This document shows positions 1 to 7,853 of a stretch of DNA of 59,894 nucleotides, one piece after another (the stretch's first letter is position 1; the number at the start of each line of letters is the position of its first letter). The notes under the pieces were generated by a model, which was given only the letters and a program-made list of their open reading frames with translations, had not been told where the DNA came from and did not search any database. The stretch covers positions 1 to 59,894 of the forward strand of contig CAIUMP010000037.1 in the NCBI GenBank assembly GCA_903900335.1, written 5' to 3'. This stretch comes from an uncultured Ignavibacteriota bacterium. GTDB lineage: Bacteria; Bacteroidota; Ignavibacteria; Palsa-1295. The position numbers and the translations under genes were made by a program.

Positions 1-381
1 AAGCGTCCGCGCAAGCCGGAAGGCCACGCGATCGAGTGCCGCATCAATGCCGAAGACCCGGAGAAGGATTTTCGTCCGTCACCGGGACAGATCACCAGTT
101 TCCACGCACCCGGAGGATACGGCGTACGTCTCGATTCTCACGCCTATTCCGGGTACCACATCCCGCCCTATTACGATTCCATGATCGGCAAGCTCATCAC
201 CTTTGGCGCGGATAGAGCAGAGGCGATAGACCGGATGCAGTCCAGCCTGGACGAGATGATCGTCGAAGGTGTGAAGACGACGATCCCATTCCACCGCGCC
301 CTCATGCGCGACGAACGCTTCCGCAAAGGCGAGTTCGATACGCACTTCTTGGAAACGTTTGATTGGAAGGCGCACGCGTAG
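1..381 (+). CDS. accC: Biotin carboxylase, C-terminal end (partial)
   Basis: Partial gene that enters from the left edge; the open frame runs from base 1 to the TAG at 379-381. The visible 126 residues are the C-terminal lobe of biotin carboxylase, the acetyl-CoA carboxylase subunit that carboxylates biotin with ATP and bicarbonate. Seen: [13 protein letters not shown] near the start (the conserved catalytic Glu/Arg/Asn strand), then FRPSPGQI, the YDSMIGKLI segment, and a final [11 protein letters not shown] stretch as in AccC proteins. The N-terminal ATP-grasp lobe lies outside the window. A long pyruvate- or propionyl-CoA-carboxylase alpha chain is unlikely because translation stops right after the carboxylase domain. 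The product would feed malonyl-CoA to the fatty-acid genes at 31-37 kb. Confidence 0.9.
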   Translation, partial: KRPRKPEGHAIECRINAEDPEKDFRPSPGQITSFHAPGGYGVRLDSHAYSGYHIPPYYDSMIGKLITFGADRAEAIDRMQSSLDEMIVEGVKTTIPFHRALMRDERFRKGEFDTHFLETFDWKAHA

Positions 382-412
382 GTTCTTCCGAGTTCGTTAC
401 CGAACCATCGCG

Positions 413-730
413 ATGATTATCCCGAAAGACGCAGTCATAGCCGTAGAGAAGATACGGGACTATCTGCTCGTCCCGCAACGCAAGAGCGATAAGCTTGGAT
501 ATTTAACATTAGGAGGGTACACGAGAGATGATTTTTGGGAATTGATCCGGGACATTCGCGACCAGTTATTGCCATGTGAGGCTGTCTACCAACGGCAAGA
601 TCAATATGGTGAATACTTTGAGATCAACGGCCACCTCCAATGTCCGAATGGCAGGTTGCTTGGTGTGAGGACTATATGGAAACACGAACTCGATGGAACG
701 ATACGATTTGTAACGCTCTTTCCAGATTAG
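413..730 (+). CDS. DUF6883 family protein
   Basis: Small protein of 105 residues. The ATG at 413 is chosen because family members begin with a short hydrophobic strand and IP(K/N), as here (MIIPKDAVIA); an upstream in-frame ATG at 359 would overlap accC. The body carries IRDYLL near residue 18, a KLGYLTLGGYTRDDF segment and a C-terminal GRLLGVRTIWKHELDG...VTLFP block, which fits DUF6883. Family members often sit next to DUF4926 genes and are suspected toxin- or immunity-like proteins; no biochemical role is known to me. The DUF4926 gene follows after 10 bp, with AGGAGG overlapping this stop, so the two are almost certainly co-transcribed. Confidence 0.7.
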   Translation: MIIPKDAVIAVEKIRDYLLVPQRKSDKLGYLTLGGYTRDDFWELIRDIRDQLLPCEAVYQRQDQYGEYFEINGHLQCPNGRLLGVRTIWKHELDGTIRFVTLFPD

Positions 731-740
731 GAGGACTGCC

Positions 741-992
741 ATGAAATTTGAACTATACAAAGAAGCGGTTTTCGCGCGCGACTTGCCAGAGCGCGGGATT
801 AAGAAGGGCGACGTCGCGACGGTGATCGACTATTACGATCGACCGGAGCCTGGGTATGGATTGGAAGTATTTGATGCGCTCGGGCATACGATTGATGTCC
901 TAACCGTTCCAGAGACTTATCTGGAGCCGATCCGCGAAGGAGAGCGCTGGAATGTCCGACAAGAAGCAACTCAAACAATTTGGGCTGCGTGA
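741..992 (+). CDS. DUF4926 family protein
   Basis: 83-residue protein with a strong Shine-Dalgarno (AGGAGG, 728-733). It resembles the DUF4926 family: small SH3-like barrels with a KKGDVATVIDYY segment, then a glycine-rich YGLEVFDALG strand and a conserved late VP-x-YLEPI. It forms a tight pair with the DUF6883 gene upstream. I infer a toxin/antitoxin- or immunity-type partnership from pairing and size only. The last ten residues are poorly conserved-looking and the stop overlaps nothing essential. Confidence 0.7.
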   Translation: MKFELYKEAVFARDLPERGIKKGDVATVIDYYDRPEPGYGLEVFDALGHTIDVLTVPETYLEPIREGERWNVRQEATQTIWAA

Positions 993-1055
993 GTGTATCT
1001 ATCGTTTGGGCGACAAACGCTTCAGCAAAGGCGTTCGGATCATAAGTTGAATTCC

Positions 1056-1526
1056 ATGAGAAAATACATCTTGAGTTTTGTCGCGCTGCTCGCCTTCGTC
1101 GTCGGGTTTGCAGCGAGCAGTATCTTTAGTCATCCAATCAAACCAGCACACAGCATGAAAGTTACAGGTATCGGCGGTATCTTTTTTAAGTGTAAAGATC
1201 CTCACGCGATGAAGGAGTGGTATAACAAGCATCTCGGGATGGAAGCTGGCCCATATGGTGCGAAGCTCGAGTGGTACACCGAGCCCGATTCCACCAAGAA
1301 GGGCGTCACGATGTGGACTCCATTCAAAGAGACCACCACTCATTTTGAACCATCGACAAAGGACTTCATGATCAACTATCGCGTGGATGATCTTGACGGG
1401 ATGCTCGAAGCGATGAAGAAAGAAGGCGTCACCATCTGCGACTCGGTCGAGACGGTTGAGTACGGAAAGTTTGTCCACGTCATGGACCCTGAAGGGAATA
1501 AGATCGAATTGTGGGAGCCGAAGTGA
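1056..1526 (+). CDS. Membrane-anchored/exported VOC (glyoxalase-like) protein
   Basis: 156 residues from the ATG at 1056. Residues 3-26 form a hydrophobic signal or anchor (LSFVALLAFVVGFAASSIF), followed by a single VOC-fold domain: TGIGGIFFKCKDP at about 36-48, the NKHLGMEAGPYG stretch, and C-terminal VHVMDPEGNKIELWEP, the usual final metal-ligand strand of glyoxalase/bleomycin-resistance proteins. VOC enzymes are normally cytoplasmic, so the leader is unusual; an internal ATG at 1155 (MKVTGIGG) would give the bare cytoplasmic domain. The substrate is unknown. It stands alone between the DUF4926 gene and gcvH. Confidence 0.75.
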   Translation: MRKYILSFVALLAFVVGFAASSIFSHPIKPAHSMKVTGIGGIFFKCKDPHAMKEWYNKHLGMEAGPYGAKLEWYTEPDSTKKGVTMWTPFKETTTHFEPSTKDFMINYRVDDLDGMLEAMKKEGVTICDSVETVEYGKFVHVMDPEGNKIELWEPK

Positions 1527-1619
1527 GGAGGGCAAACTCAAGGTGAGTTTTGGTGGGAAGAATTCTAAGCAGAACAATTTCGTTAAGGCGCCTCTGAAAT
1601 TAACATCGCAGAACAACAC

Positions 1620-1997
1620 ATGAATTTTCCTTCCGAACTCAAATACACGAAAGATCACGAGTGGCTTCTCATTGAGGGCACTACCGGCACCATCGGCGTC
1701 ACGGATTACGCGCAGGGCGAGCTTGGCGATGTGATCTATCTCGATCTCAAGGACGGCATCACCGTGCAGGCGCACGAATCGCTTGGTAATATCGAGGCAG
1801 TAAAGACGGTAAGCGATCTCTACTCTCCCGTGAGCGGCACCGTTCTCGAAGTGAACTCTGGCCTTAACGACTCCCCAGAAACCGTTAATAAGGATCCCTA
1901 CGGCGCGGGCTGGCTGGTCAAGATCAGCATGTCGAACTCCGCCGAGGCGGATGCACTGATGAGCGTTGAGGAGTACAAGGCGTTGATCGGGGAGTAA
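1620..1997 (+). CDS. gcvH: Glycine cleavage system H protein
   Basis: 125-residue lipoyl-carrier protein that shuttles the aminomethyl group between the P, T and L proteins of the glycine cleavage system. Seen: the N-terminal YTKDHEWLL motif, IGVTDYAQGELGDVIYLDL, and the lipoylation site ESLGNIEAVKTVSDL with the modified lysine at K62. Length is normal for the family. gcvT and gcvP are not nearby. No glycine riboswitch is recognisable in the 93 bp upstream. The gene converges on rluB and shares a hairpin terminator with it. Confidence 0.97.
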   Translation: MNFPSELKYTKDHEWLLIEGTTGTIGVTDYAQGELGDVIYLDLKDGITVQAHESLGNIEAVKTVSDLYSPVSGTVLEVNSGLNDSPETVNKDPYGAGWLVKISMSNSAEADALMSVEEYKALIGE

Positions 1998-2031
1998 TCC
2001 TTCGCGCTCTGTTTGATCGTACAAAATCGAA

Positions 2032-2060
2032 GTGGCGCGGAGATTTCATCCCCGCGCCAC
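2032..2060. terminator. Bidirectional hairpin between gcvH and rluB
   Basis: Perfect 9-bp stem (GTGGCGCGG at 2032-2040 with its complement at 2052-2060) around an 11-nt loop, located between the converging ends of gcvH and rluB. The flanking T-runs are short, so efficiency is uncertain. Confidence 0.55.
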
Positions 2061-2087
2061 CTACCCTTTGGTCCTGCTCTGTGCCCG

Positions 2088-3764
2088 TTACTCGATACCG
2101 GCGAGCTTTTTGAGTGCTCGTACTTCCGGCGGAGAGAGATGGCGTGATTCGCCTCGGCTCATTCCACGGTGGCTGATTCCCGCGAAATTTGTGCGGTCCA
2201 GCTTCTCCACTTCGTATCCCATCGCCTCGAATATCCTTCGCACTTCGCGATTCTTTCCCTCGCGCAGTTTCAGGATGATATCCTTCGGGTCTTTCTCGCT
2301 AACAGAGAGTTCAGCGGCGCCTGTGATGTCGCCGTCGCCGATGTCGAGTCCGCCTTCGGCAATGATACGCGCATGTTCATGCGTAAGTGGGTGGTCGATC
2401 GTCACGTGATATTCGCGCTCGATCTCGAAGGAAGGGTGGGTTAGCCGGTTGGTTAGCTCACCGTCGTTCGTGAGCAGCAGTACTCCGGTCGTGTTGCGGT
2501 CGAGACGACCCACAGGGTAGATGCGCTCCTTGGTATCCACGTAGTCGAGCACGGTCGTGCGATCCTTTTCATCGCTTGTCGTGGCGATGGTATCTTTCGG
2601 CTTGTTCAGTAGATAATAGACCAGCTTCGGGAGCATCGTCACCGTGGCTCCGTTGACGGTGATCTGATCCTCATACGGCTTGATCTTCGTGCCGAGTTCT
2701 GTAACGACCTTACCATTTATCGAGACCGAGCCATCCGTGATAAGCATATCCGCTTTGCGGCGGGAGGTAATGCCAGCGTCCGCGATGAACTTGTTCAAAC
2801 GCACCTCGCCTGGCCCCATCTTGCCTTCGAGCGTTCTTGGCTCGGTTGAGCGTGGCGGCGTGGACTTAACACCTGGCTTCTTCGCCAGTTTGAGTGGGCC
2901 AGCGCTGGCACCGAAACTCTTCTTTACCAGTCCGCCTGCCGGACGGGCCGCACCAGTGCGAAGCCGTGGGGCACTCGGTCTGTCGCCGAAGCTCTTGCGG
3001 GGTCCTGCGGAAGTCGGTCTGTCCCCGAAGCTCTTGCGGGGACCTGCGGAAGTTGGTCTGTCACCGAAACTCTTTCGCGGTCCTGCGGAAGTCGGTCTGT
3101 CCCCGAAGCTCTTGCGGGGACCTGCGGAAGTTGGTCTGTCACCGAAACTCTTTCGCGGTCCTGCGGAAGTTGGTCTGTCACCGAAGCTCTTTCGCGGTCC
3201 TGCGGAAGTTGGTCTGTCTCCGAAGCTTTTGCGCGGTCCTGCGGAGCTAGAGCGCGGTGCGCTAGGCTTGTCTCCATAGGCGCGCGGGGCGCGCGGCCCA
3301 ACAGGTCTGTCACCCGCTGTGCGCGGACGGAGTATCGGCGCGGATGAGCGTGGTGAGCGCGGCGGAGCGCCGTCACGCATTGGTGCGCGGCGCACGGGCG
3401 CTGTGCGAGGGGCAGATGGATCGCGGTCGGCCTTCTTGATGATCGGGATCGCCGTTCGGGTCACGCGGCGAATTGGTGCCGCATCACCTGCGCTCTTTGT
3501 GCGAAGCGTTGGCTTGGCTGGAGCATCCCCACTGGCGCTCTTCGTTCGAAGCGTTGGGCGAAGCACTGCTGGCCTTGTCGCAGAGGTTCTAGCCGCGGGT
3601 GGCCGAGGTGAAAATACTCTTCCCGTCGATGGGCGACCGGATGATGGGCGCGCCGATGAGGATCTTGGTGCAGATGGTCGCGCTGAAGTTGATCTGGTCG
3701 AGGAGGTTCGTTTGGTTGACAAAGAACCCAGTTTGCGTGGGCCTTTACGTGGTGCGGTTGGCAT
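2088..3764 (-). CDS. rluB: Pseudouridine synthase RluB family with repetitive basic extension
   Basis: 558 residues. The C-terminal ~240 residues are an ordinary RluB/RsuA-type 23S rRNA pseudouridine synthase: an S4 RNA-binding domain (about 316-375, VRLNKFIADAGITSRRKAD) and the synthase domain with the catalytic Asp near residue 422 in GRLDRNTTGVLLL, then LREGKNREVRRIF. Residues 1-315 are a low-complexity Arg/Ser/Pro/Ala/Gly-rich extension, with seven near-identical copies of the 13-residue unit SAGPRKSFGDRPT. Such basic extensions occur on RluB of several phyla and probably bind RNA, but the length and repeat purity here are striking. It is third in the minus-strand operon scpA-scpB-rluB (11-bp gap after scpB), a common arrangement. 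Confidence 0.92.
   Translation of the reverse strand: MPTAPRKGPRKLGSLSTKRTSSTRSTSARPSAPRSSSARPSSGRPSTGRVFSPRPPAARTSATRPAVLRPTLRTKSASGDAPAKPTLRTKSAGDAAPIRRVTRTAIPIIKKADRDPSAPRTAPVRRAPMRDGAPPRSPRSSAPILRPRTAGDRPVGPRAPRAYGDKPSAPRSSSAGPRKSFGDRPTSAGPRKSFGDRPTSAGPRKSFGDRPTSAGPRKSFGDRPTSAGPRKSFGDRPTSAGPRKSFGDRPTSAGPRKSFGDRPSAPRLRTGAARPAGGLVKKSFGASAGPLKLAKKPGVKSTPPRSTEPRTLEGKMGPGEVRLNKFIADAGITSRRKADMLITDGSVSINGKVVTELGTKIKPYEDQITVNGATVTMLPKLVYYLLNKPKDTIATTSDEKDRTTVLDYVDTKERIYPVGRLDRNTTGVLLLTNDGELTNRLTHPSFEIEREYHVTIDHPLTHEHARIIAEGGLDIGDGDITGAAELSVSEKDPKDIILKLREGKNREVRRIFEAMGYEVEKLDRTNFAGISHRGMSRGESRHLSPPEVRALKKLAGIE
2975..3247 (-). repeat. 39-bp tandem repeats inside rluB (7 copies)
   Basis: Seven consecutive 39-bp units encode SAGPRKSFGDRPT. 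Units differ at a few mostly synonymous sites. Two variants alternate for part of the array, one with CCCCGAAGCTCTTGCGGGGA and one with CACCGAAACTCTTTCGC, giving a 78-bp higher-order period. This points to recent unequal duplication, so copy number is likely to vary between strains. Confidence 0.93.
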
Positions 3765-3775
3765 GTTATAGTGTG

Positions 3776-4768
3776 TTAGTTGCTCGGCGATACGTCATTC
3801 GACGCTTCACCATCTATCTCCGGATGTCCCGGAGATGCATGTTCAAATTGTGTTATTTCGAGTGCCACGCCGAGTTCTTCCTCGACATTCTCCTCATCAC
3901 GAGGATATGTGGCCTCTTCAAGCTCTGCAAGCTCCTTGGCGACGGCAATAGCTTCATCGACCGTTAGGTCCATTTCTGATGATGCGAATTCCGGATCTAC
4001 AAATTCGTTTGCTGCTTCCTCCAGAGTCGTCGCTCGAACAGATTCTTCCTTCATCAGTTCATCGATCTCCCGTGCGCGCGGCAGATCGGCAATGGAATGG
4101 AGGCCAAAGTGGCGGAGGAAGTCCACCGTAGTGCCATAGAGCAACGGGCGTCCAACAGAGTCCGCGCGTCCTGTGATGGTTATTAGGTTCTTTTCCAGCA
4201 GTGATTTCAAGACTTCGTCGCAGTTCACACCGCGAATGTTCTCGATGTCGTTTTTAGACACTGGTTGCTTGTAGGCAATGATCGCAAGAGATTCCAGCGC
4301 CGCACCGGAAAGCCGACGTCGGGACTTTTCCTTAAATAAGCGAGCTACGTATTCCCCGAATTCGGAGCGAGTAGCGAATTGATAGCCACCAGCGATCTCT
4401 ACAATCCTATACGCGCGCCCGTTGCCTTCGTAAAAGACATTGAGATGCTCGACCGCGGCATGTATCGTCGGAAGCTCGATGAGTTGTCTCTTCTTGCGTT
4501 TTTTCTCAGGAACTTGAGGGACAATTTCTACGGGCCCATCCGGTGCATCGATCACAGTGGCCGCATCGGTGTCCTCGGAATCTGGTGCCTGGGCCTCGGT
4601 CGGCTTTGGGGCTTCTTCGACAACTGCTGGCGTGGCTTCTGAGGTTGGCGTCTCCTCTCCGAGAATGAGGGCACGGAGAGTTTGGGCATCCAACGGATCA
4701 TCGCTCGCAAAGAGCAATGCTTCGATGACGGGTGCCAGGGATTCAGATGAATGGTAATCGAGACGCAT
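3776..4768 (-). CDS. scpB: Segregation and condensation protein B
   Basis: 330 residues; ScpB is the winged-helix partner of ScpA in the SMC condensin complex. Seen: PVIEALLFASDDPLDAQTL at the N-terminus, GGYQFATRSEFGEYVARL, and LSGAALESLAIIAYKQPVSK, which is the diagnostic ScpB segment, followed by RADSVGRPLLYGTT. It is longer than the usual ~190-220 residues: an acidic/proline-rich insertion lies at about 38-95 inside the first winged-helix region and an acidic tail of about 95 residues follows the second. It lies 59 bp downstream of scpA and 11 bp upstream of rluB. Confidence 0.93.
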   Translation of the reverse strand: MRLDYHSSESLAPVIEALLFASDDPLDAQTLRALILGEETPTSEATPAVVEEAPKPTEAQAPDSEDTDAATVIDAPDGPVEIVPQVPEKKRKKRQLIELPTIHAAVEHLNVFYEGNGRAYRIVEIAGGYQFATRSEFGEYVARLFKEKSRRRLSGAALESLAIIAYKQPVSKNDIENIRGVNCDEVLKSLLEKNLITITGRADSVGRPLLYGTTVDFLRHFGLHSIADLPRAREIDELMKEESVRATTLEEAANEFVDPEFASSEMDLTVDEAIAVAKELAELEEATYPRDEENVEEELGVALEITQFEHASPGHPEIDGEASNDVSPSN

Positions 4769-4827
4769 TCCGGGAAAAAGATGAAAGTTGGATGGTAACG
4801 AATAATCGGGGAAAAAGCAGCAAACCG

Positions 4828-5667
4828 TTATGGCTTAAACAAAATGATCTCGTCGAATACTCCATGCTGACGAAGCGCCACGAGCCTGGTTCGCACAAGA
4901 TCCAGAATAGCTATGAACGTTACCGCGATCCAGAGCCGAGCAGCAGGGGAGTACTCCTGAATATCTCCGCTTGGTAGATTTTCGATAAACAATTCGCTCA
5001 GGCTCATCTCGCCCTTGAGCGATACGGCTGTCAGGATCAACTCCGATTGCTCCTCAACGGTCACCGGGATCATGTCCACGTCATGTGTTCGCTTGATCTT
5101 TGGTGCGCGCTCCATTGCGCGGCGGAAAGCGTTCATCAGGTGGAAGATCGTCACATTTTTGAGCAGATCTTCTTCTGTCGGGGCAACTTCCGTCTTTTCG
5201 TCCTGCGCAAAGTACTGTCGGAAGTAAACTTTGCGCTGCTCCTCGCTCATGACGGAGAGTCCCTCAGCCATTTCCTTGAAACGGCGGTATTCGATCAGTC
5301 TTCGGACAAGGTCGGTCCGAGGATCTTCTTCTTCCACACCGTCCACTCGCTCCTCGCGTGGCAGTAGCATCTTTGCCTTGATCTGGCAAAGTTCTGCCGC
5401 AACGACGATAAATTCACCAGCAAACTCCAGATCGAGCGCCTTCATCAGGTGCAGATATTCCAGGAATTCCTGGGTAATCAGCGTGATCGGGATGTTGTAG
5501 ATGTCCAATTCGTCCCGTTTTATGAAGAACAGGAGCAAATCGAGCGGCCCCTCGAAATCGTGGAGACGAACTTTATAGGGTGCCGCACTTGCCCCGGCTC
5601 TGGGTGGGGCAGGGGGCTCCACTTCGAAGGCGGGCGCGTCTGTGGGCGTATATTCGAGAACTTCCAT
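4828..5667 (-). CDS. scpA: Segregation and condensation protein A
   Basis: About 280 residues from the ATG at 5667; an ATG at 5691 is possible but adds an atypical basic start. ScpA is the kleisin that bridges SMC heads. Seen: VRLHDFEGPLDLLLFFIKRDELDIYNIPI, the strongly conserved kleisin N-terminus, then ELCQIKAKMLLPRE and the C-terminal winged-helix (ILDLVRTRLVALRQ...DEIILF). It is the first gene of the scpA-scpB-rluB operon, divergent from the S9 peptidase gene. A proline/alanine-rich lead of about 30 residues precedes the domain. Confidence 0.94.
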   Translation of the reverse strand: MEVLEYTPTDAPAFEVEPPAPPRAGASAAPYKVRLHDFEGPLDLLLFFIKRDELDIYNIPITLITQEFLEYLHLMKALDLEFAGEFIVVAAELCQIKAKMLLPREERVDGVEEEDPRTDLVRRLIEYRRFKEMAEGLSVMSEEQRKVYFRQYFAQDEKTEVAPTEEDLLKNVTIFHLMNAFRRAMERAPKIKRTHDVDMIPVTVEEQSELILTAVSLKGEMSLSELFIENLPSGDIQEYSPAARLWIAVTFIAILDLVRTRLVALRQHGVFDEIILFKP

Positions 5668-5744
5668 GTACCGGCGTTGGATTAGCAACATCCTCTAAGC
5701 GTCGGAGGGCCGTTTTAGATTCATTGAAATGCCATTTCTTCGTA

Positions 5745-5760
5745 ACAATTTCAGAATTGT
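5745..5760. promoter_or_regulatory. Dyad in the scpA / S9 peptidase divergent region
   Basis: A perfect 6-bp inverted repeat, ACAATT-TCAG-AATTGT, is centred in the 167-bp region between the divergent starts. It could be an operator or simply promoter-associated AT-rich DNA. No clear -35/-10 pair was identified around it. Confidence 0.25.
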
Positions 5761-5834
5761 CGTATTTTTGAAGCCGCTGGCTTCCCCACGAGGCCGGAAG
5801 CTCTTCCTGTATTTCTCTTTTGTATCGATTTTCG

Positions 5835-7703
5835 ATGATAGACAATCATTCTTTAGTTAGCGCAGGCCCTGCCAACCGTGCTCCACAAATTCCCATTCGC
5901 GATTTCTTCCGCAATCCGGAAAAAACGGGATACCGCATTTCCCCAGATGGAAAGTTCGTTTCTCATATGGAGCCCTACGAGCGGCGAATGAATGTCTTCG
6001 TCGAACCGAGAGAGGCAATTGGTAAGCTAGGTGCCGCCGTGCGTGTAACCTCCGAGACCGCGCGAGACATTGGCGGGTACTGGTGGAAGAACAATGACCG
6101 AATTGTCTATGTAAAGGATTTCGCCGGAGACGAGAACTTCCATCTCTTCGCCGTGGACAAGGACGGCTCTAATCTGCTCGACCTCACGCCCTTTGATGGG
6201 GTGAAGATCGACATGGTCGATGAGTTGGAAGAAATTCCCAACGAAGTATTGATCGGCATGAACCAACGCGACCCCGAGGTCTTCGATGTGTACCGATTGA
6301 ACATCGTTACGGGGGAAATGCATTTGGTTGCCGAAAATCCCGGATCTGTCACCCGGTGGGTGACGGATCACGATGGGTGCATTCGAGTCGCGATCACTGC
6401 CAACGGGTTGGAGAATACGCTGCTCTATCGCGACCGCGACACGGAGGAATTCCGGGAGGTGCTACACACAAATTTCAAAGAGCAATTAGAACCGTTCTTC
6501 TTTTCCTTCGACAACAAATATCTGTACGCCCTGAGCAATCTGGGTCGTGATCGCGCTGCCATCGTAAAATTTGATATTGCCAACGGGCGCGAGTTGGAGG
6601 TGATCTTCGAACATCCTGAAGTTGACGCTGACGGCTTGGCGTATTCCAGGTTTCGCAAGGTGCTTACCACGATCGCCTATACAACCTGGAAGCAACAACG
6701 GGAGTATTTGGACGAGCGTACCCGCGAGTTATATGACAAGCTCGCGCAGAAGCTTCCGGGATATGAGCTCGGAATTTCGGATTACACAAGGGACGAGGAG
6801 ACGTTCATCGTTCGCGCTTATAGCGACCGTTCGATGGGAGCGTTCTACCTCTATGAACTAGCCTCCGACACCCTAACGCTTCTTGCGGCGGTCAGCCCGT
6901 GGCTAAAGGAGGAGGATCTCGCCGAAATGAAGCCCATCGTGTATCGCTCACGAGATGGCCTGACGATCAATGGATATTTGACGCTACCCGTTGGTAGGGA
7001 GCCCAAAGGACTGCCGGTGATCGTCAATCCGCATGGAGGCCCGTGGGTGCGCGACCGCTGGACATTCAATCCAGAAGTACAATTTCTCGCTAACCGGGGA
7101 TATGCCGTGCTTCAAATGAATTACCGCGGCTCTACGGGCTTTGGCCGCAAATTTTGGGAGGCATCGTTTAAACAGTGGGGAAGGACGATGCAGGATGACA
7201 TTACCGATGGTGTCAACTGGCTTATCAACGAAGGCATTGCTGACCCGAAGCGCGTCGCCATTTATGGTGCCAGCTATGGTGGATACGCAACGCTAGCTGG
7301 CGTTACGTTCACGCCTGATCTCTATGCTTGTGCTGTTGATTATGTTGGCGTCTCCAATCTTCTCACGTTCCTAAATACGATGCCACCTTACTGGATGCCA
7401 CATCGTGAGACGATGTACGAGATGGTCGGCAATCCCGTGACAGACCGAGTAGAGTTGGAAGCCGCAAGCCCGGTCTTTCATGTCGATAAGATCAAGACAC
7501 CGCTCATGGTTGTGCAGGGAGCGAAGGACCCGCGTGTGAATATCGACGAGTCAGATCAAATCGTTAAAGCGCTTCATGCTCGCGGAGTGGATGTGCCATA
7601 CCTTGTGAAAGAGAACGAAGGGCACGGCTTCCGCAACGAGGAGAATCGCTTTGATGTGTATGAAGCGATGGAGACCTTTTTTGAGAAGCATTTGAACAAT
7701 TGA
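5835..7703 (+). CDS. S9 family peptidase (prolyl oligopeptidase / acylaminoacyl-peptidase type)
   Basis: 622 residues from the ATG at 5835 (an ATG at 5820 is also possible). An N-terminal beta-propeller-like region (about 20-370) precedes an alpha/beta-hydrolase domain (about 380-620). Catalytic triad as read: Ser480 in YGASYGGYA, Asp565 in GAKDPRV, His597 in NEGHGF. NYRGSTGFGRKFWEA is the usual oxyanion/active-site neighbour in this family. No signal peptide is visible, so it probably works in the cytoplasm on peptides; substrate preference cannot be read. Transcribed alone; converges on trpS across a palindromic repeat element. Confidence 0.92.
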   Translation: MIDNHSLVSAGPANRAPQIPIRDFFRNPEKTGYRISPDGKFVSHMEPYERRMNVFVEPREAIGKLGAAVRVTSETARDIGGYWWKNNDRIVYVKDFAGDENFHLFAVDKDGSNLLDLTPFDGVKIDMVDELEEIPNEVLIGMNQRDPEVFDVYRLNIVTGEMHLVAENPGSVTRWVTDHDGCIRVAITANGLENTLLYRDRDTEEFREVLHTNFKEQLEPFFFSFDNKYLYALSNLGRDRAAIVKFDIANGRELEVIFEHPEVDADGLAYSRFRKVLTTIAYTTWKQQREYLDERTRELYDKLAQKLPGYELGISDYTRDEETFIVRAYSDRSMGAFYLYELASDTLTLLAAVSPWLKEEDLAEMKPIVYRSRDGLTINGYLTLPVGREPKGLPVIVNPHGGPWVRDRWTFNPEVQFLANRGYAVLQMNYRGSTGFGRKFWEASFKQWGRTMQDDITDGVNWLINEGIADPKRVAIYGASYGGYATLAGVTFTPDLYACAVDYVGVSNLLTFLNTMPPYWMPHRETMYEMVGNPVTDRVELEAASPVFHVDKIKTPLMVVQGAKDPRVNIDESDQIVKALHARGVDVPYLVKENEGHGFRNEENRFDVYEAMETFFEKHLNN

Positions 7704-7724
7704 GTTCATCGCCACGACTTAGTT

Positions 7725-7834
7725 CGTCGTTGCGAGCGTAACGCAGTGAAGCGAAGCAATCCGTTGTTGAAGAAGGAGTAAATCTCCAACAACGGATTGC
7801 TTCGTCACCCCTATGGGGTTTCCTCTCAATGACG
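7725..7834. repeat. Palindromic intergenic repeat element
   Basis: A MITE/REP-like unit between converging genes. The core is a perfect 17-bp inverted repeat (7753-7769 with 7787-7803) around a 17-nt loop. The outer ends CGTCGTTGCGAG and CTCTCAATGACG form an imperfect second pair. The GAAGCAATCC...GGATTGCTTC style of sequence is familiar as a dispersed intergenic element in many genomes; only one copy is in this window. The hairpin could also end transcription from both sides. Confidence 0.6.
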
Positions 7835-7853
7835 GTATGCTGTGGGATCAGAG

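Noticed and set aside
1527-1619. Glycine riboswitch before gcvH
   Set aside because: Only 93 bp, with no tandem aptamer-like G-rich hairpins.
999-2024. 341-codon minus-strand frame
   Set aside because: It lies opposite the VOC gene and gcvH, both of which have clear family motifs; the antisense translation has none. Codon-bias artefact.
2975-3247. CRISPR array
   Set aside because: Regular 39-bp spacing, but there are no unique spacers, the units are contiguous and lie within a coding frame, and no cas genes are present.
2680-3376. Several long frames on both strands over the rluB repeats
   Set aside because: All are repeat shadows: a 39-bp unit without stops stays open in several frames. 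Only the rluB frame joins to a real domain.
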